Assembly (NCBI RefSeq): GCF_003352085.1
Contig: NZ_CP025806.1
Span: 43,112-107,111 of the forward strand
Reading direction: 5' to 3'
Length of the DNA stretch: 64,000 nt
Origin: Sulfitobacter sp. SK012
Lineage (GTDB): Bacteria; Pseudomonadota; Alphaproteobacteria; Rhodobacterales; Rhodobacteraceae
The notes beneath the pieces were generated by a model. That model worked only from the letters and a program-made list of their open reading frames with translations. It was not told the DNA's origin and did not search any database. Positions within the stretch are counted from its first letter, which is position 1. Each line of letters starts with the position of its first letter. Position numbers and translations under genes: made by a program. Below are positions 35,008-45,676 of the stretch, one piece after another.

Positions 35008-35925
35008 ATGACTGCCATGAGCCAACCGTCACACGGCACGGACGGGCACCGGTTCGGTGTCCTGTTTGTCTTTGCCGCTGGCGTGCTTTGGTCGACCGTC
35101 GGGCTTGGAATACGGCTGATCGAAGACGCGGTTGTGTGGCAGATATTACTTTACCGATCGGCCAGCCTCTCACTTCTGCTTTATGTGTTCATTCGCATGC
35201 GCTCTGGTGAAAGCCCCTTTGCCCAGATCCGCCGCACCGGGTTCCCAGCGATGATCGCGGGGCTGTCGCTAGTTGCTGCCTATTCTGGCGGGATATATGC
35301 GATCCAGGCGACATCCGTGGCAAACGCCATGCTTTTGTTTGCAACAGCACCCTTCATGGCGGCAGTTCTGGGGTGGATCGTTTTGCGCGAACCTGTACGC
35401 CCTGCCACCTGGGTGGCAATCACCGTTGCCATTGCCGGTATCGCGATCATGGTCGCAGATAAATCCGGAGGCGTCGCCCTGAAGGGCAGCCTGGCGGCTT
35501 TGGGGTCCGCCTTTGGATTTGCGGTCTTCACTGTGGCGCTGCGGTGGGGCAAATCGGGTGAAATGCTGCCGTCGGTGTTTCTGTCCGGATTGTTCGGCAT
35601 CATCGTGACGTCCGGCATTTGTCTGTTTTTGGAATTGTCTCTGGTGTTGTCGGTCCGGGATGGTGGCATTGCAATGGGCATGGGGGTGTTTCAGGTCGGC
35701 GCAGGGTTGATCCTGTATACTCTGGGGTCTCGCAGCCTTCCTGCTGCGGAACTTGCGCTGTTGTCACTGGCCGAAGTGCTCCTTGGGCCGTTATGGGTCT
35801 GGTTGTTCATCGGTGAAACCGCCACGCTCAACACATTGACTGGCGGCGCGGTTTTGCTTGCGGCGATCGCCGGAAACGCTCTGTCAGGCAAGCGACGTAG
35901 GCCGCCGCCGATCACGTCACCTTAG
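35008..35925 (+). CDS. EamA/DMT family transporter
   Basis: From ATG 35,008 (GGAG six bases before) the 305-residue protein has ten hydrophobic segments in two EamA repeats of five, e.g. FGVLFVFAAGVLWSTVGLGI at the start of the first and KGSLAALGSAFGFAVFTVAL at the start of the second, with AELALLSLAEVLLGPLWVWLF near the end as in RhaT/YdcZ-type exporters. Such proteins export amino acids or metabolites. Earlier in-frame starts (34,906, 34,990) are less well supported. Substrate unknown. Confidence 0.88.
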   Translation: MTAMSQPSHGTDGHRFGVLFVFAAGVLWSTVGLGIRLIEDAVVWQILLYRSASLSLLLYVFIRMRSGESPFAQIRRTGFPAMIAGLSLVAAYSGGIYAIQATSVANAMLLFATAPFMAAVLGWIVLREPVRPATWVAITVAIAGIAIMVADKSGGVALKGSLAALGSAFGFAVFTVALRWGKSGEMLPSVFLSGLFGIIVTSGICLFLELSLVLSVRDGGIAMGMGVFQVGAGLILYTLGSRSLPAAELALLSLAEVLLGPLWVWLFIGETATLNTLTGGAVLLAAIAGNALSGKRRRPPPITSP

Positions 35926-36469
35926 GGGATTGGGGACAACCTATTCCTGATGGAGCCGCCGTGAGTGGGTGCGTTGCAAGTGTGATCCGATACACTTGCG
36001 CATGATGATTGTTGCTTTTGGGGTTCCGATATAAGTGTTGCTATTGCGCGACTTTGGCCCTACGGCTTTATCGACTGGAGCACCATCATGGCGTGCATCG
36101 GTGTTTCTACGGCCAAACTTGATCGCTAACTTCGTCTTCCTCTTTTGCCTGATGTTTTCGCAGCCAGACAACGCAGGTCAGACGACAATCAATTGGCCAA
36201 ATTGCTAACGAGCATTTCTGTTCGACCTTACGACATCGTTGTCAGGATGCTGCTATGAAGCATCTGAAGCGCTCCTGATCCGCATGCATTAGCCGGTTCA
36301 GGCATCTAATAGTTTTCCATACGCGTCCAATTTTCGGACGAAACAACCACAGCCCCTAATAGGACTGTGTTTTCGAACTCGATTTGTGCCCTCTCGATGT
36401 CTCTGCGCGGTTCGCGCTCGGGGACGCACCATGGGCGTACCGGCGTTATGACCAGAGGTTGCAGCGTCG
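35926..36469. other. Intergenic region, nothing identified
   Basis: These 544 bp hold short frames on both strands without start signals or recognisable motifs. The stretch must contain the promoter of the operon starting near 36,470. Confidence 0.5.
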
Positions 36470-37675
36470 TTGGAGCATGACCTGAATTTGGACAAACATC
36501 TGCTTTTCACCCCCGGCCCTGTGAATGTGGCCGAGACCCTGCGTACCGCGATTTGCAAAGAGGATATCTGCCATCGGGAAACTGATTTTGACGACCTTCT
36601 TGCAGGCATCGAGCACAAATTGCTCTCACTTTTTCAGATCAGAAAACGGGAACGCTATCGCTCAGTGGTGATCACAGGTTCCGGCACGGCGGCCAACGAG
36701 GCGATCTTGTCATCCGTTGTGGGCAATGGTGCCATTCTGATCCTGTCCAATGGTGAATTTGGCGGACGGTTGCACAAAACATCGTTGATCCACAACAAAC
36801 AGACCCACCTGATCGAAATGCCGTGGGGCGTGCCCTTTGATGTTGCGCAGATCGCGGCCTATCTGCTGGCAAACAAGATTGATGTGGTGGCCATGGTCCA
36901 CCATGAGACTTGTTCAGGCATGCTGAACCCGCTGGCGCAGATTGGGGCCCTGGCCAAGGCCTGTGGCGCGCTCTTCGTGGTTGATGGTGTAAGTTCGGTT
37001 GGAGCTGAAGTGATCGACATGGAGGCATGCAACATCGCGTTTGTGTCGAGTTCCAGCTCCAAAGCACTAGGATCATATCCGGGCTTGTCGTTTGTCGTGG
37101 GCCGCAAGAAACAATTCAAGCGGCTCAAGCGTCACGCGGCGAAAACCACTTATTTGAACCTCGCAACATTCTATGCCTTCCTCAAGACCCACAGCCAGAC
37201 ACCCAACACGCCTGCTGTTCCATTGTTTTTCGCGCTGGATCAGGCGCTAACGGACATTCTGCACGAGGGCGTTCTGATGCGCTATGCGCGCATCAAGGCG
37301 CGGGCTGATCTGCTGCGGAACGGCATGCGCAGGCTCAACCTCGACTTCGAAATTGATGAAGCCGACATGTGTTCGGTACTGACCACGGTCCGGGTGCCGG
37401 CCTCTGTATCAGTGCATGATCTGCGTGCGCGTCTACGTGAAAAATCCATCATCATCTATGAAGGAAAGGGATGCTTTGCAGGTAAGGTTTTTCAGGTTGG
37501 TAATATCGGGGAGCTCTCGGATGACGACATCCGGTATTTCCTGTCCACCCTCAAGGACGTGCTGCTGACGCTTCAGGCAGATACGGCAGACCTTGTTATT
37601 CCGGTTAGGCCAAATCAAACGCCCCCCGCCGTGTTGCCTGTGCCTGTGCCCGCACATGTGCGGGTGGTGTCATGA
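36470..37675 (+). CDS. Class V aminotransferase, 2-aminoethylphosphonate-pyruvate transaminase-like
   Basis: The 401-residue protein opens LLFTPGPVNVAETLRTA, the usual start of PhnW and alanine-glyoxylate transaminases, and has TGSGTAANEAILSS, VVDGVSSVGAEVIDM and the PLP lysine in SSSSSKALGSYPGLSFVV. PhnW-type enzymes interconvert 2-aminoethylphosphonate and phosphonoacetaldehyde. The start is uncertain: TTG 36,470 is used here, TTG 36,488 is possible. The gene overlaps a CDP-alcohol phosphotransferase by four bases and is followed by a nucleotidyltransferase, so it probably makes the amino head group for that pathway rather than degrading phosphonate. Confidence 0.85.
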   Translation: MEHDLNLDKHLLFTPGPVNVAETLRTAICKEDICHRETDFDDLLAGIEHKLLSLFQIRKRERYRSVVITGSGTAANEAILSSVVGNGAILILSNGEFGGRLHKTSLIHNKQTHLIEMPWGVPFDVAQIAAYLLANKIDVVAMVHHETCSGMLNPLAQIGALAKACGALFVVDGVSSVGAEVIDMEACNIAFVSSSSSKALGSYPGLSFVVGRKKQFKRLKRHAAKTTYLNLATFYAFLKTHSQTPNTPAVPLFFALDQALTDILHEGVLMRYARIKARADLLRNGMRRLNLDFEIDEADMCSVLTTVRVPASVSVHDLRARLREKSIIIYEGKGCFAGKVFQVGNIGELSDDDIRYFLSTLKDVLLTLQADTADLVIPVRPNQTPPAVLPVPVPAHVRVVS

Positions 37676-38439
37676 ACAATAAGCTGAAACGACTCTGGGC
37701 GACCAAGACCAGCGATGACGAGTGGTGGTCGTCCTTTGTCACGGCACCGCTGGCTATCGTTGCCAATTATGGCGCTGTCGACATCCCTTGGATTACACCC
37801 AACCGGATCACAGCGGCTTCGTTCCTTGTGGCTATCGTGGCAACGTTTTCAATTCTGATCGGGGGCACTGCGTGTTTCATCGCAGCGGCCATCCTGATCC
37901 ATATCAGCCATGTCTTGGATTGTATGGACGGGCAGATGGCGCGCTATAGAAAGGTTTCGTCCGCCGTCGGCAGCTATTACGACCGTATCACCGATCAAGT
38001 GCAGGTCACGTTATGGTTCGGGGCGGCAGGCTTCGCTGCATTTGCGCAGACCAACAGCGTCACGCCGGTCTTTCTGTCGCTACTCGGTATCGCGTTCTAT
38101 GGATTGCGCGGCTATGCGAAATACGTGGCGTTAGAGATCGAAACGGGACGCAACCCAGATTACCCTGCTCAGATCGCGCAAATGAAACAGGTACAGACCA
38201 CCGCAGGTCTAGGATTTGGTCTGAAGGCAAATCTAGCGTGGTTTGGGCGTGAACAACGCAAGGTGCTCGCCTTTGATGAAGGCGTCTTCATCTTCATGCT
38301 CTCTGCGGCACTGATCTTTGACCAACTCATACCTATGCTTTGGGTGTTTGCGTCAAGCCAAGTGTTCTGGGGCCTCTACAAATCTTGGCTGCGCGGAAAA
38401 AACATCGACGAAAATCTGAAGGTTCCAACGCAAAAATAG
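37672..38439 (+). CDS. CDP-alcohol phosphatidyltransferase family protein
   Basis: The 255-residue membrane protein contains the complete family signature: D83-x2-D-G-x2-A-R-x8-G-x3-D-x3-D108 (DCMDGQMARYRKVSSAVGSY then YDRITD), the Mg2+ and CDP-binding site. About six hydrophobic helices are visible. It transfers a head group between CDP and an alcohol acceptor in the inner membrane. ATGA overlap with the transaminase. With a dedicated nucleotidyltransferase behind it, the donor is probably CDP-aminoethylphosphonate or a similar amino alcohol derivative and the acceptor a lipid. Confidence 0.9.
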   Translation: MNNKLKRLWATKTSDDEWWSSFVTAPLAIVANYGAVDIPWITPNRITAASFLVAIVATFSILIGGTACFIAAAILIHISHVLDCMDGQMARYRKVSSAVGSYYDRITDQVQVTLWFGAAGFAAFAQTNSVTPVFLSLLGIAFYGLRGYAKYVALEIETGRNPDYPAQIAQMKQVQTTAGLGFGLKANLAWFGREQRKVLAFDEGVFIFMLSAALIFDQLIPMLWVFASSQVFWGLYKSWLRGKNIDENLKVPTQK

Positions 38440-38475
38440 CCTGCTTCAATACGGCTCATTTAGGATTCAAGTATC

Positions 38476-39303
38476 ATGAAAAACGAAAAACACCGTGCGC
38501 CGGTTGCCGTCATTCTGGCCGCTGGCATTGGCTCGCGCCTCAGCCCCCTGACCGACAATTGCCCGAAAAGCCTACTGTCAGTGGGCGGGTCTGTCATTCT
38601 CGAACGTATGATCCGCAATTGCCTGAGTTGCGGGATGTCGCAATTTGTTCTCGTGCTGGGGCATCGAGCAGACGAGATAAAGAAGTTTGTAGACAAGACG
38701 TTTCGCGGCATCCGTGTCACCTATGTGATCAACGACCGATACCGCGAGACGAACACAGGCTACTCCCTGATGCTGGCCTCCGACGCGATTGGAACAGCCG
38801 AATTTGTTAAATTCGATGCAGACGTGGTGTTTGATGTCAAAATTCTGCGCCAACTTTTGGACAGCGACAACGCAAACGTCTTGTGCATTGACCGCAATAT
38901 TGCGCTTGAGGACGAAGAAGTTAAGGTCATCGCAAACGATCAAATGCAGGTCCTTGAGGTTGGCAAGTCCGTCGATCCGAAGCGCGCGTTGGGTGAATCT
39001 ATCGGCGTTGAAAAGATTAGCGCCGGAACGGGCGCACTGCTGTTCGTAGAGCTTTCAGAAATGATGGAGAGCCGTGGAAACCTCCAGGCGTATTACGAGG
39101 CAGCTTACGCGCAATTGGTCGATAAAGGTACGCAGTTCCATGCTCTTGATATCAGTGGTCTTGACTGGACTGAGATCGACACAGCCAAAGATTTTGCTGC
39201 CGCAAATGCGATGTTTAGCAGCCCCGTTACTACCCTATCACGTGGCCAGCAAAAGGTGCTGGACGAGGCTGCGGATGAAGCCGCCATACATACGCACGTC
39301 TGA
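38476..39303 (+). CDS. Nucleotidyltransferase (NTP_transferase, LicC/PntC-like)
   Basis: The 275-residue protein begins with AVILAAGIGSRLSPLTDNCPKSLL, the GxGxRxxPxTxxxPKxLL nucleotide-binding motif of sugar-phosphate and phosphocholine nucleotidyltransferases, and has FVKFDADVVFD for the metal. The gene is 36 bp after the CDP-alcohol phosphotransferase, so it should make the CDP-activated head group used by it. LicC (phosphocholine) and PntC (aminoethylphosphonate) are the closest functional models by context. The second half shows no extra domain. Confidence 0.88.
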   Translation: MKNEKHRAPVAVILAAGIGSRLSPLTDNCPKSLLSVGGSVILERMIRNCLSCGMSQFVLVLGHRADEIKKFVDKTFRGIRVTYVINDRYRETNTGYSLMLASDAIGTAEFVKFDADVVFDVKILRQLLDSDNANVLCIDRNIALEDEEVKVIANDQMQVLEVGKSVDPKRALGESIGVEKISAGTGALLFVELSEMMESRGNLQAYYEAAYAQLVDKGTQFHALDISGLDWTEIDTAKDFAAANAMFSSPVTTLSRGQQKVLDEAADEAAIHTHV

Positions 39304-39403
39304 TACATCTACCGCCCTGCGCCAGAGATCCGGCGCGCGGTGTACGGCGCAGTGATGCCCTTGCCATCCCGGCACAGGATCGCTGCATATGAAAGGACCT
39401 CTC

Positions 39404-39541
39404 ATGGCCAAAGGCAACAACAGCAAGCGTGGCAACAAAGAAGCCAAAAAACCCAAGCAAGAGAAGGCAAAGGTTTCCGCGACGGCCAACTCGCTGGATG
39501 GAAAACCTGCACTGGCAATTGGCGGTAAAAAGGTAAAGTAG
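39404..39541 (+). CDS. Small basic protein, 45 residues
   Basis: A short frame, MAKGNNSKRGNKEAKKPKQE onwards, ends GGKKVK. AAAGGA lies eight bases before its ATG. Very lysine-rich, start MAKGNNSKRGNKEAKKPK is like small conserved proteins I recall from alphaproteobacteria. No function known; nucleic-acid binding would fit the charge. Confidence 0.6.
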   Translation: MAKGNNSKRGNKEAKKPKQEKAKVSATANSLDGKPALAIGGKKVK

Positions 39542-39660
39542 CTAAAACATGTCGGATTTCGCCCGCCCGAGGCATTCAGCTAAGCTTAGTTGCGCACCCT
39601 GGCGCGGGCGACGTCCGAGACGTGTCCCAAACCGCCCATGATTTAGATTTGGAAGACCCG

Positions 39661-39936
39661 ATGAGCGAAATTGAAGAGACCGGCACAAAGGTTCACTATG
39701 TCTGCCAGACATACATTGCCAAGACGACCGCGCGCGGGCAGCAAGGCAACCTTCAAATCGACAAGCAACTACAATATTCTACGCCCCATGAAGCTCAAGA
39801 GCGGGCAGAACGTGAATTTCGCGCGGAAAATTGCGTCGGTGCTGACGCCTATATGGTGATAGAAGACAGCAGTAGCGGCGAAGTTGGAGACCCGACATTT
39901 TTAGTGAGGCTTGGGTCTGTTCCCGAGCAGGATTGA
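39661..39936 (+). CDS. Hypothetical protein, 91 residues
   Basis: The protein begins MSEIEETGTKVHYVCQTYIA at ATG 39,661 (GGAAGA five bases before); GTG 39,622 is an alternative start. It contains YSTPHEAQERAEREFRAENC and ends FLVRLGSVPEQD. It appears soluble and single-domain, the sort of small conserved protein found in Rhodobacterales. No family function known. It is convergent with groL. Confidence 0.55.
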   Translation: MSEIEETGTKVHYVCQTYIAKTTARGQQGNLQIDKQLQYSTPHEAQERAEREFRAENCVGADAYMVIEDSSSGEVGDPTFLVRLGSVPEQD

Positions 39937-39969
39937 CTTCAAATCGCGCGTGCATTGAAGAACATAGGT

Positions 39970-39997
39970 TGGCCCACAAGCATTTGCCTGCGGGCCA
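39970..39997. terminator. Stem-loop between convergent hypothetical gene and groL
   Basis: TGGCCCACAAGC pairs with GCCTGCGGGCCA around ATTT, twelve positions with two mismatches. It lies 12 bp before the groL stop end and can serve both directions. There is no T run, so it is a weak intrinsic terminator at best. Confidence 0.45.
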
Positions 39998-40009
39998 GTA
40001 AGTCGCAAT

Positions 40010-41665
<1,656 letters not shown>

Positions 41666-41688
41666 TTATGTGAAAGTTGCAGCGTCGT

Positions 41689-41976
41689 TCAGGCCATAAT
41701 GCCGAGAATGTCGCTCTCCTTCATGATCATCAGTTCTTCACCGTCGATTTTGATTTCTGTACCGGACCACTTGCCGAACAAAATCTTGTCGCCAGCTTTG
41801 ACGTCCATGGCGATCCGTGCGCCAGCATCGTCCTTTGCACCTGCGCCAACAGATACCACTTCGCCTTCTTGTGGTTTTTCCTTGGCGGTGTCGGGAATAA
41901 TCAGACCGCCTGATGTCTTTTCGTCACTTTCAATGCGACGAACCAGAACGCGGTCGTGGAGCGGAGTAAACAACAT
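41689..41976 (-). CDS. groS: Co-chaperonin GroES
   Basis: From ATG 41,976 the 95-residue protein reads [20 protein letters not shown] and has the mobile loop [11 protein letters not shown] and [18 protein letters not shown], all typical. A start six codons earlier is possible but would add an unusual MKGSIP. It caps GroEL and is co-transcribed with it from a CIRCE-controlled promoter. Confidence 0.97.
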   Translation of the reverse strand: MLFTPLHDRVLVRRIESDEKTSGGLIIPDTAKEKPQEGEVVSVGAGAKDDAGARIAMDVKAGDKILFGKWSGTEIKIDGEELMIMKESDILGIMA

Positions 41977-42029
41977 AGGTATGCTGCCTTTCAAGATTTA
42001 CGGGGGTGGATGGCGTGCTTAGAAACCCA

Positions 42030-42056
42030 TTGGCACTCGCCACACCAGAGTGCCAA
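42030..42056. promoter_or_regulatory. CIRCE element (HrcA operator) upstream of groSL
   Basis: TTGGCACTC and GAGTGCCAA form a perfect 9-bp inverted repeat with a 9-bp spacer, matching the CIRCE consensus TTAGCACTC-N9-GAGTGCTAA. Located 54 bp before groS. HrcA repression relieved at heat shock is the expected control. Confidence 0.93.
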
Positions 42057-42328
42057 CACGACTGAGATGGCTATCGTTGAGGTTGGCTACAATAGACTAA
42101 TCGTAAATATTTTAGGGCCTAGCACATAATTGGGCGCGCCCGACCATCGATCTCTGCAGCCGCTCCAGACCGGCGTCACCTCTTCCGCCGCCAGCAATCT
42201 CTACCCACTCAAAGAGCAGGGTGCTTTGGATTTAGGTCGTATTCCCGCGCTTTGGTCGAAAATGGATAAGCATGGCGTGCAAGATGACCTGCATTGTCGA
42301 GTACAATTCAGGACAAGGGACTTAGCAG

Positions 42329-42877
42329 TTGAACCTACATTCTATTGACGATGGATTTACGCATGCCGAATGCAGCGCAATCATCACCGCCGTGGCATCA
42401 GCTCCAGCGAGAGAAGCTTTGCTTGTCGGCCAGAACCGGGATCATAATCTGCGCCGCGCTAAGCTCGTTTGGCTGGATGAGATAGACGGCATGGCGTGGG
42501 TCATGGAGCGACTAATCGACGTTGTCCGAACCTCAAACCGAAACTGGTTCGACTTTGATCTCAGAGAATTTGCCGAGAGCCCACAGGTTGCCAGCTACGA
42601 TGCCACGGATGGCGGTCATTTTACATGGCATTCCGACATCGGTGATGGCCCAATGGCACATAAACGAAAACTGACGTTAGTCGCGCAGCTTTCCAAGCCC
42701 GGAAGCTATGATGGAGGGAATCTGGAAGTTATGCCGGGCGCGCATATCATCGCCGCAAACCGGACGCAGGGCTCCATCACTATTTTCCCAAGTTTTCATC
42801 TGCATCAAGTGACGCCAGTGACACGCGGGACCCGCAATTCTCTGACTGTCTGGGCGCACGGCCCCAAGTTTCGGTAA
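42329..42877 (+). CDS. 2-oxoglutarate/Fe(II)-dependent oxygenase (PKHD/P4H type)
   Basis: The 182-residue protein contains the Fe(II) ligands H-x-D in HFTWHSDIGDG and the distal His in FHLHQVTPVTRGTRNSLTVW, the Arg of which binds 2-oxoglutarate; the fold is prolyl-4-hydroxylase/PiuC-like. Start is TTG 42,329 with AAGGGA nine bases before; no ATG gives a full domain. The substrate (protein or small molecule) is unknown. It is divergent from the groSL promoter. Confidence 0.85.
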   Translation: MNLHSIDDGFTHAECSAIITAVASAPAREALLVGQNRDHNLRRAKLVWLDEIDGMAWVMERLIDVVRTSNRNWFDFDLREFAESPQVASYDATDGGHFTWHSDIGDGPMAHKRKLTLVAQLSKPGSYDGGNLEVMPGAHIIAANRTQGSITIFPSFHLHQVTPVTRGTRNSLTVWAHGPKFR

Positions 42878-42893
42878 ATAGAAGAACGTAGGG

Positions 42894-43094
42894 TTACGCT
42901 TCGCGCTCTAGTTTTTTCCGCGCCAGTTTGCGGGCACGACGGATTGCTTCAGCTTTCTCCCGTGCCTTTTTTTCAGAAGGTTTTTCGAAGTGTTGCTTCA
43001 GCTTCATTTGCTGGAAAACACCTTCGCTCTGAAGCTTCTTTTTCAAGACCCTGAGTGCTTGATCGACGTTGTTGTCGCGAACACTAACCTGCAT
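42894..43094 (-). CDS. rpsU: 30S ribosomal protein bS21, copy 1
   Basis: The 66-residue protein [20 protein letters not shown]... is bS21, with the basic tail [18 protein letters not shown] second copy at 53,363 differs at only a few positions. Both are preceded by the same upstream block (AAATTATCTTGACAAG, TGCGGGTTCT, AAAGGTAG), including a TTGACA -35-like hexamer, so the promoters are duplicated too. bS21 takes part in start-site recognition on the 30S subunit. Confidence 0.96.
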   Translation of the reverse strand: MQVSVRDNNVDQALRVLKKKLQSEGVFQQMKLKQHFEKPSEKKAREKAEAIRRARKLARKKLEREA

Positions 43095-43289
43095 TTGGCT
43101 TTCTCTACCTTTGAGTATTTACTCGAATGACAGTCTCTAGAACCCGCATCTTGTCAAGATAATTTCGGCGTTATCACACGTTTCAGGATCGGCGTTCCGC
43201 GAGCCTCGCCGTTTTTGAGCCTGCGACAAGGGAAGTCGAAGGGAGCGATTCCGCTAGCATCAGGAAACGGGCACAATTGGCGACCGGCC

Positions 43290-44543
43290 TCAAGTCTCAT
43301 GAAAAAGGATCCGCTGCTCTTTTTGCAATGGTTTCACTGGCTTCATACGGTTTTCGCCCAGGCGCGGATGCAGCCGCCCGGCAATCCCCCAAGCTAGCAA
43401 GCTTGCCACACCTGCAGCAGCAAAAATGCCTGATATCGGGGCGGACAATAGGATCAGCCATGCCGCGCCTGGTGTCAGGATGCCGGAGACATCCCGATAG
43501 GATGAGTAAACGGCCGACATTTCGGTGCGTTCCGACGGTTTGACGGCCATCAGGAACGGCAGTCCGGCACAGATATCCAATAGGATCAGAAAGAAACTGC
43601 CGATAAAGAGCAAGCCGACTGTTGCAGTCGGGGCTGATGAAACCAAACTGGCGGTACAGAATAGACATGCGCAAGCCATGAACCCGGTTTGAACCGAACT
43701 GCGCACAGAATGTTTCTGCATCCATCTCAGCATCAACGGTGACCCAAACAGGGCTGCATTCGTGACCGACAAAAGCGTCCCGCCCAGCGTATCTCCAAGC
43801 CCATTTTCGACAGCAAAAATGGGTAGGTAGACAACATAGGCCCACCACCCGCATGACCGGATAACCGCAAAGAGCCAACCAGCTATCAGGCGGGGTTGGC
43901 GCAAGAAACGCCCTAGAAATGCCAACGGATTGACAGGTGCACGCTGCGCCCGAGTGATCTGTTTGCCGTTCCCCAGCCGCAGAAAGATAAACGCTCCCAG
44001 CATGGCTGCCGCCGCCACGCCCGAAATCACGAACGGGGCGGGCCTCCACCATTCCCACAACAGGACGCCCAGCATCGGACCGACGGTCCATCCCAGGGCC
44101 GAGTAGAACATGCGCAGCGTTTCGCATTTCCCCAATTCGATCCGCGCGATGTAATCCAACACATAGGCGTTGAAACAGACAAAGGTCACGACCGTGGCCA
44201 GCGAGTTCAGGACAAGCCCCAAAACGATCATCTCTGGTGAGCCCAATGTTGCAAGGCCCGATCCAATGACGAACCCCATCGCCCCGATGCCATACATCCA
44301 TCGCCTCGCTATCCAGCGATTGAGAAATGGAACGAGAAGCCCGATCAACAATGAGATGATGCCGATCGCGAAATATATCGAACTGATCAGGGCCGCGTCC
44401 TGGAGCGCGTCGTACATCGCAACCGGAAAGACGGAAATCAGGATGCCACGTGCAACTGCCTCAAATGCGGCAAGGGTCGCAAAACCCCGCACTGATGGTG
44501 CGGGTGCATGACGTAGCCATTCAGGGATTCGACGCTCAAACAT
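43290..44543 (-). CDS. MFS transporter
   Basis: From ATG 44,543 the 417-residue protein has about 12 transmembrane segments in two halves (FATLAAFEAVARGILISVFP first). Loop motifs such as NRWIARRWMYGIGAMG after helix 2 fit the major facilitator family. The C-terminal third, FFLILLDICAGLPFLMAVKPSERTEMSAVYSSYRDVSGILTPG, is nearly repeated in the pseudogene at 53,701-54,023. A start 28 codons earlier is possible. It lies upstream of rpsU copy 1 on the same strand, 195 bp away. Substrate unknown. Confidence 0.85.
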   Translation of the reverse strand: MFERRIPEWLRHAPAPSVRGFATLAAFEAVARGILISVFPVAMYDALQDAALISSIYFAIGIISLLIGLLVPFLNRWIARRWMYGIGAMGFVIGSGLATLGSPEMIVLGLVLNSLATVVTFVCFNAYVLDYIARIELGKCETLRMFYSALGWTVGPMLGVLLWEWWRPAPFVISGVAAAAMLGAFIFLRLGNGKQITRAQRAPVNPLAFLGRFLRQPRLIAGWLFAVIRSCGWWAYVVYLPIFAVENGLGDTLGGTLLSVTNAALFGSPLMLRWMQKHSVRSSVQTGFMACACLFCTASLVSSAPTATVGLLFIGSFFLILLDICAGLPFLMAVKPSERTEMSAVYSSYRDVSGILTPGAAWLILLSAPISGIFAAAGVASLLAWGIAGRLHPRLGENRMKPVKPLQKEQRILFHET

Positions 44544-44627
44544 CTCAACGGGCCTAAAAGTATGGCTGGAAAAATACGCAGTGCTCTTTGCGCGTCTGTT
44601 CGAAAGGCGACACCGATGATGGTTCAC

Positions 44628-45240
44628 GACCCATTTTGAGTTTGACGGTCATCACTTTGCGATCTCAGCTATCGGAAATGAGCCAATGACTGAGTTGGGA
44701 AGAAGCAAACGAAGGCTACGAATGGCTTTCAGTGTTTGTTGAACCCCTCGTTTCTCGAAATATGGTCCCAGACCGGAGCGCTGAGGCTATTGTTGCCCTC
44801 TACCCCAAGCCGACCGTGAAATCACCGCAACCTTGATCGCTGCGCCGTGGGACAAATTGCTATGCCCCGCTACAGGCCTCGTGCAGCCCTTACGTCACGG
44901 TGAATTCGAAGCACTTCAAATCTCGCCAATTCGCACAATCACCTAACACCCGACTGAGCGCGACAAAGAGCGATTTCACGTTGCAGACATAGTGCACATG
45001 GCGAAACTCAAGGGCAGCTTCCAGCATTCTTAGACCTTGATGCAGGTCGCAGCATCCGTAGGAATGGGCTCTCTTGACACCTTCGCCGCGCAAATGACGA
45101 ACGGCTGCTTGAAATATCAAAGCAATTGAGTAAGCGGCCGCCCTACCCTACTGCAGCCAGCCCAAAGCAACCCTTGGTGACTTAGCTATGCAATTGGATT
45201 GCGCTTGACGAAACCCTCATTGCTGGCGTTTCCTGCTACT
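44628..45240. other. Intergenic region with one arm of a direct repeat
   Basis: No credible gene in about 610 bp; the frame at 44,890-45,120 (minus) has no ribosome site and unusual composition. The stretch includes the repeat at 45,048-45,073. It marks the left edge of the accessory island. Confidence 0.5.
45048..45073 (+). repeat. 26-bp direct repeat, copy 1 (24/26 match to 51,613-51,638)
   Basis: Starts CGCAGCATCCGTAGGAATGG and ends GCTCTC. The second copy has the same orientation and two differences, 6.6 kb away, beside an integrase remnant. The pair encloses the DUF6429 gene, the Gabija-like pair and the P1 peptidase. May be attachment-site remains or an interspersed intergenic repeat. 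Confidence 0.6.
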
Positions 45241-45477
45241 ATGGAGATCAATGAGGACAACGTTGACAACGCGGTTTTGGCGCTGCTCTGGCTAACGCTG
45301 CACGACGGGCACCGGGCCTGGAAAAGTCACGACTGGGATGTGCTCGATCGGCTGCACAAGAAAGGACTCATCTTGGATCCAGTCGGAAAGGCGAAGTCAA
45401 TGGTGCTTACAAACGACGGCCTGCGCCTTTCAGAAGAACTGTTCGGAGTCCTGTTTTCGAATGCGACCAAGCCATGA
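45241..45477 (+). CDS. DUF6429 family protein
   Basis: From ATG 45,241 the 78-residue protein MEINEDNVDNAVLALLWLTL... with RAWKSHDWDVLDRLHKKGLI and GKAKSMVLTNDGL matches the small DUF6429 family, often encoded next to transposases and in accessory islands. The fold looks like a winged helix, so DNA binding is possible. No experimental function known to me. Confidence 0.75.
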   Translation: MEINEDNVDNAVLALLWLTLHDGHRAWKSHDWDVLDRLHKKGLILDPVGKAKSMVLTNDGLRLSEELFGVLFSNATKP

Positions 45478-45676
45478 CTGAACGGCTCATATCTGGCTTT
45501 GAAAAGAGTCGACATTTGCATTCTACGCGGCGTCACTCACGGCCCTTAACCGACACTCGACCGAGTTCTGCGATGCTGCACTGCGGCTCCGCATTGCGGT
45601 CATTCGATCTTGATGCCATCTTTATGCTGAAAACAAATGCAGTGAACTGTTCAGCGATCGGAGTGAAATCGTCTCG

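Noticed and set aside
35941..36171. 76-residue frame on the minus strand before the lipid operon
   Set aside because: I tried to read it as an insertion-sequence remnant but found no transposase motif in any frame.
44890..45120. 76-residue frame on the minus strand in the island's left edge
   Set aside because: No start signal and it includes the 26-bp repeat; more likely repeat DNA than a gene.
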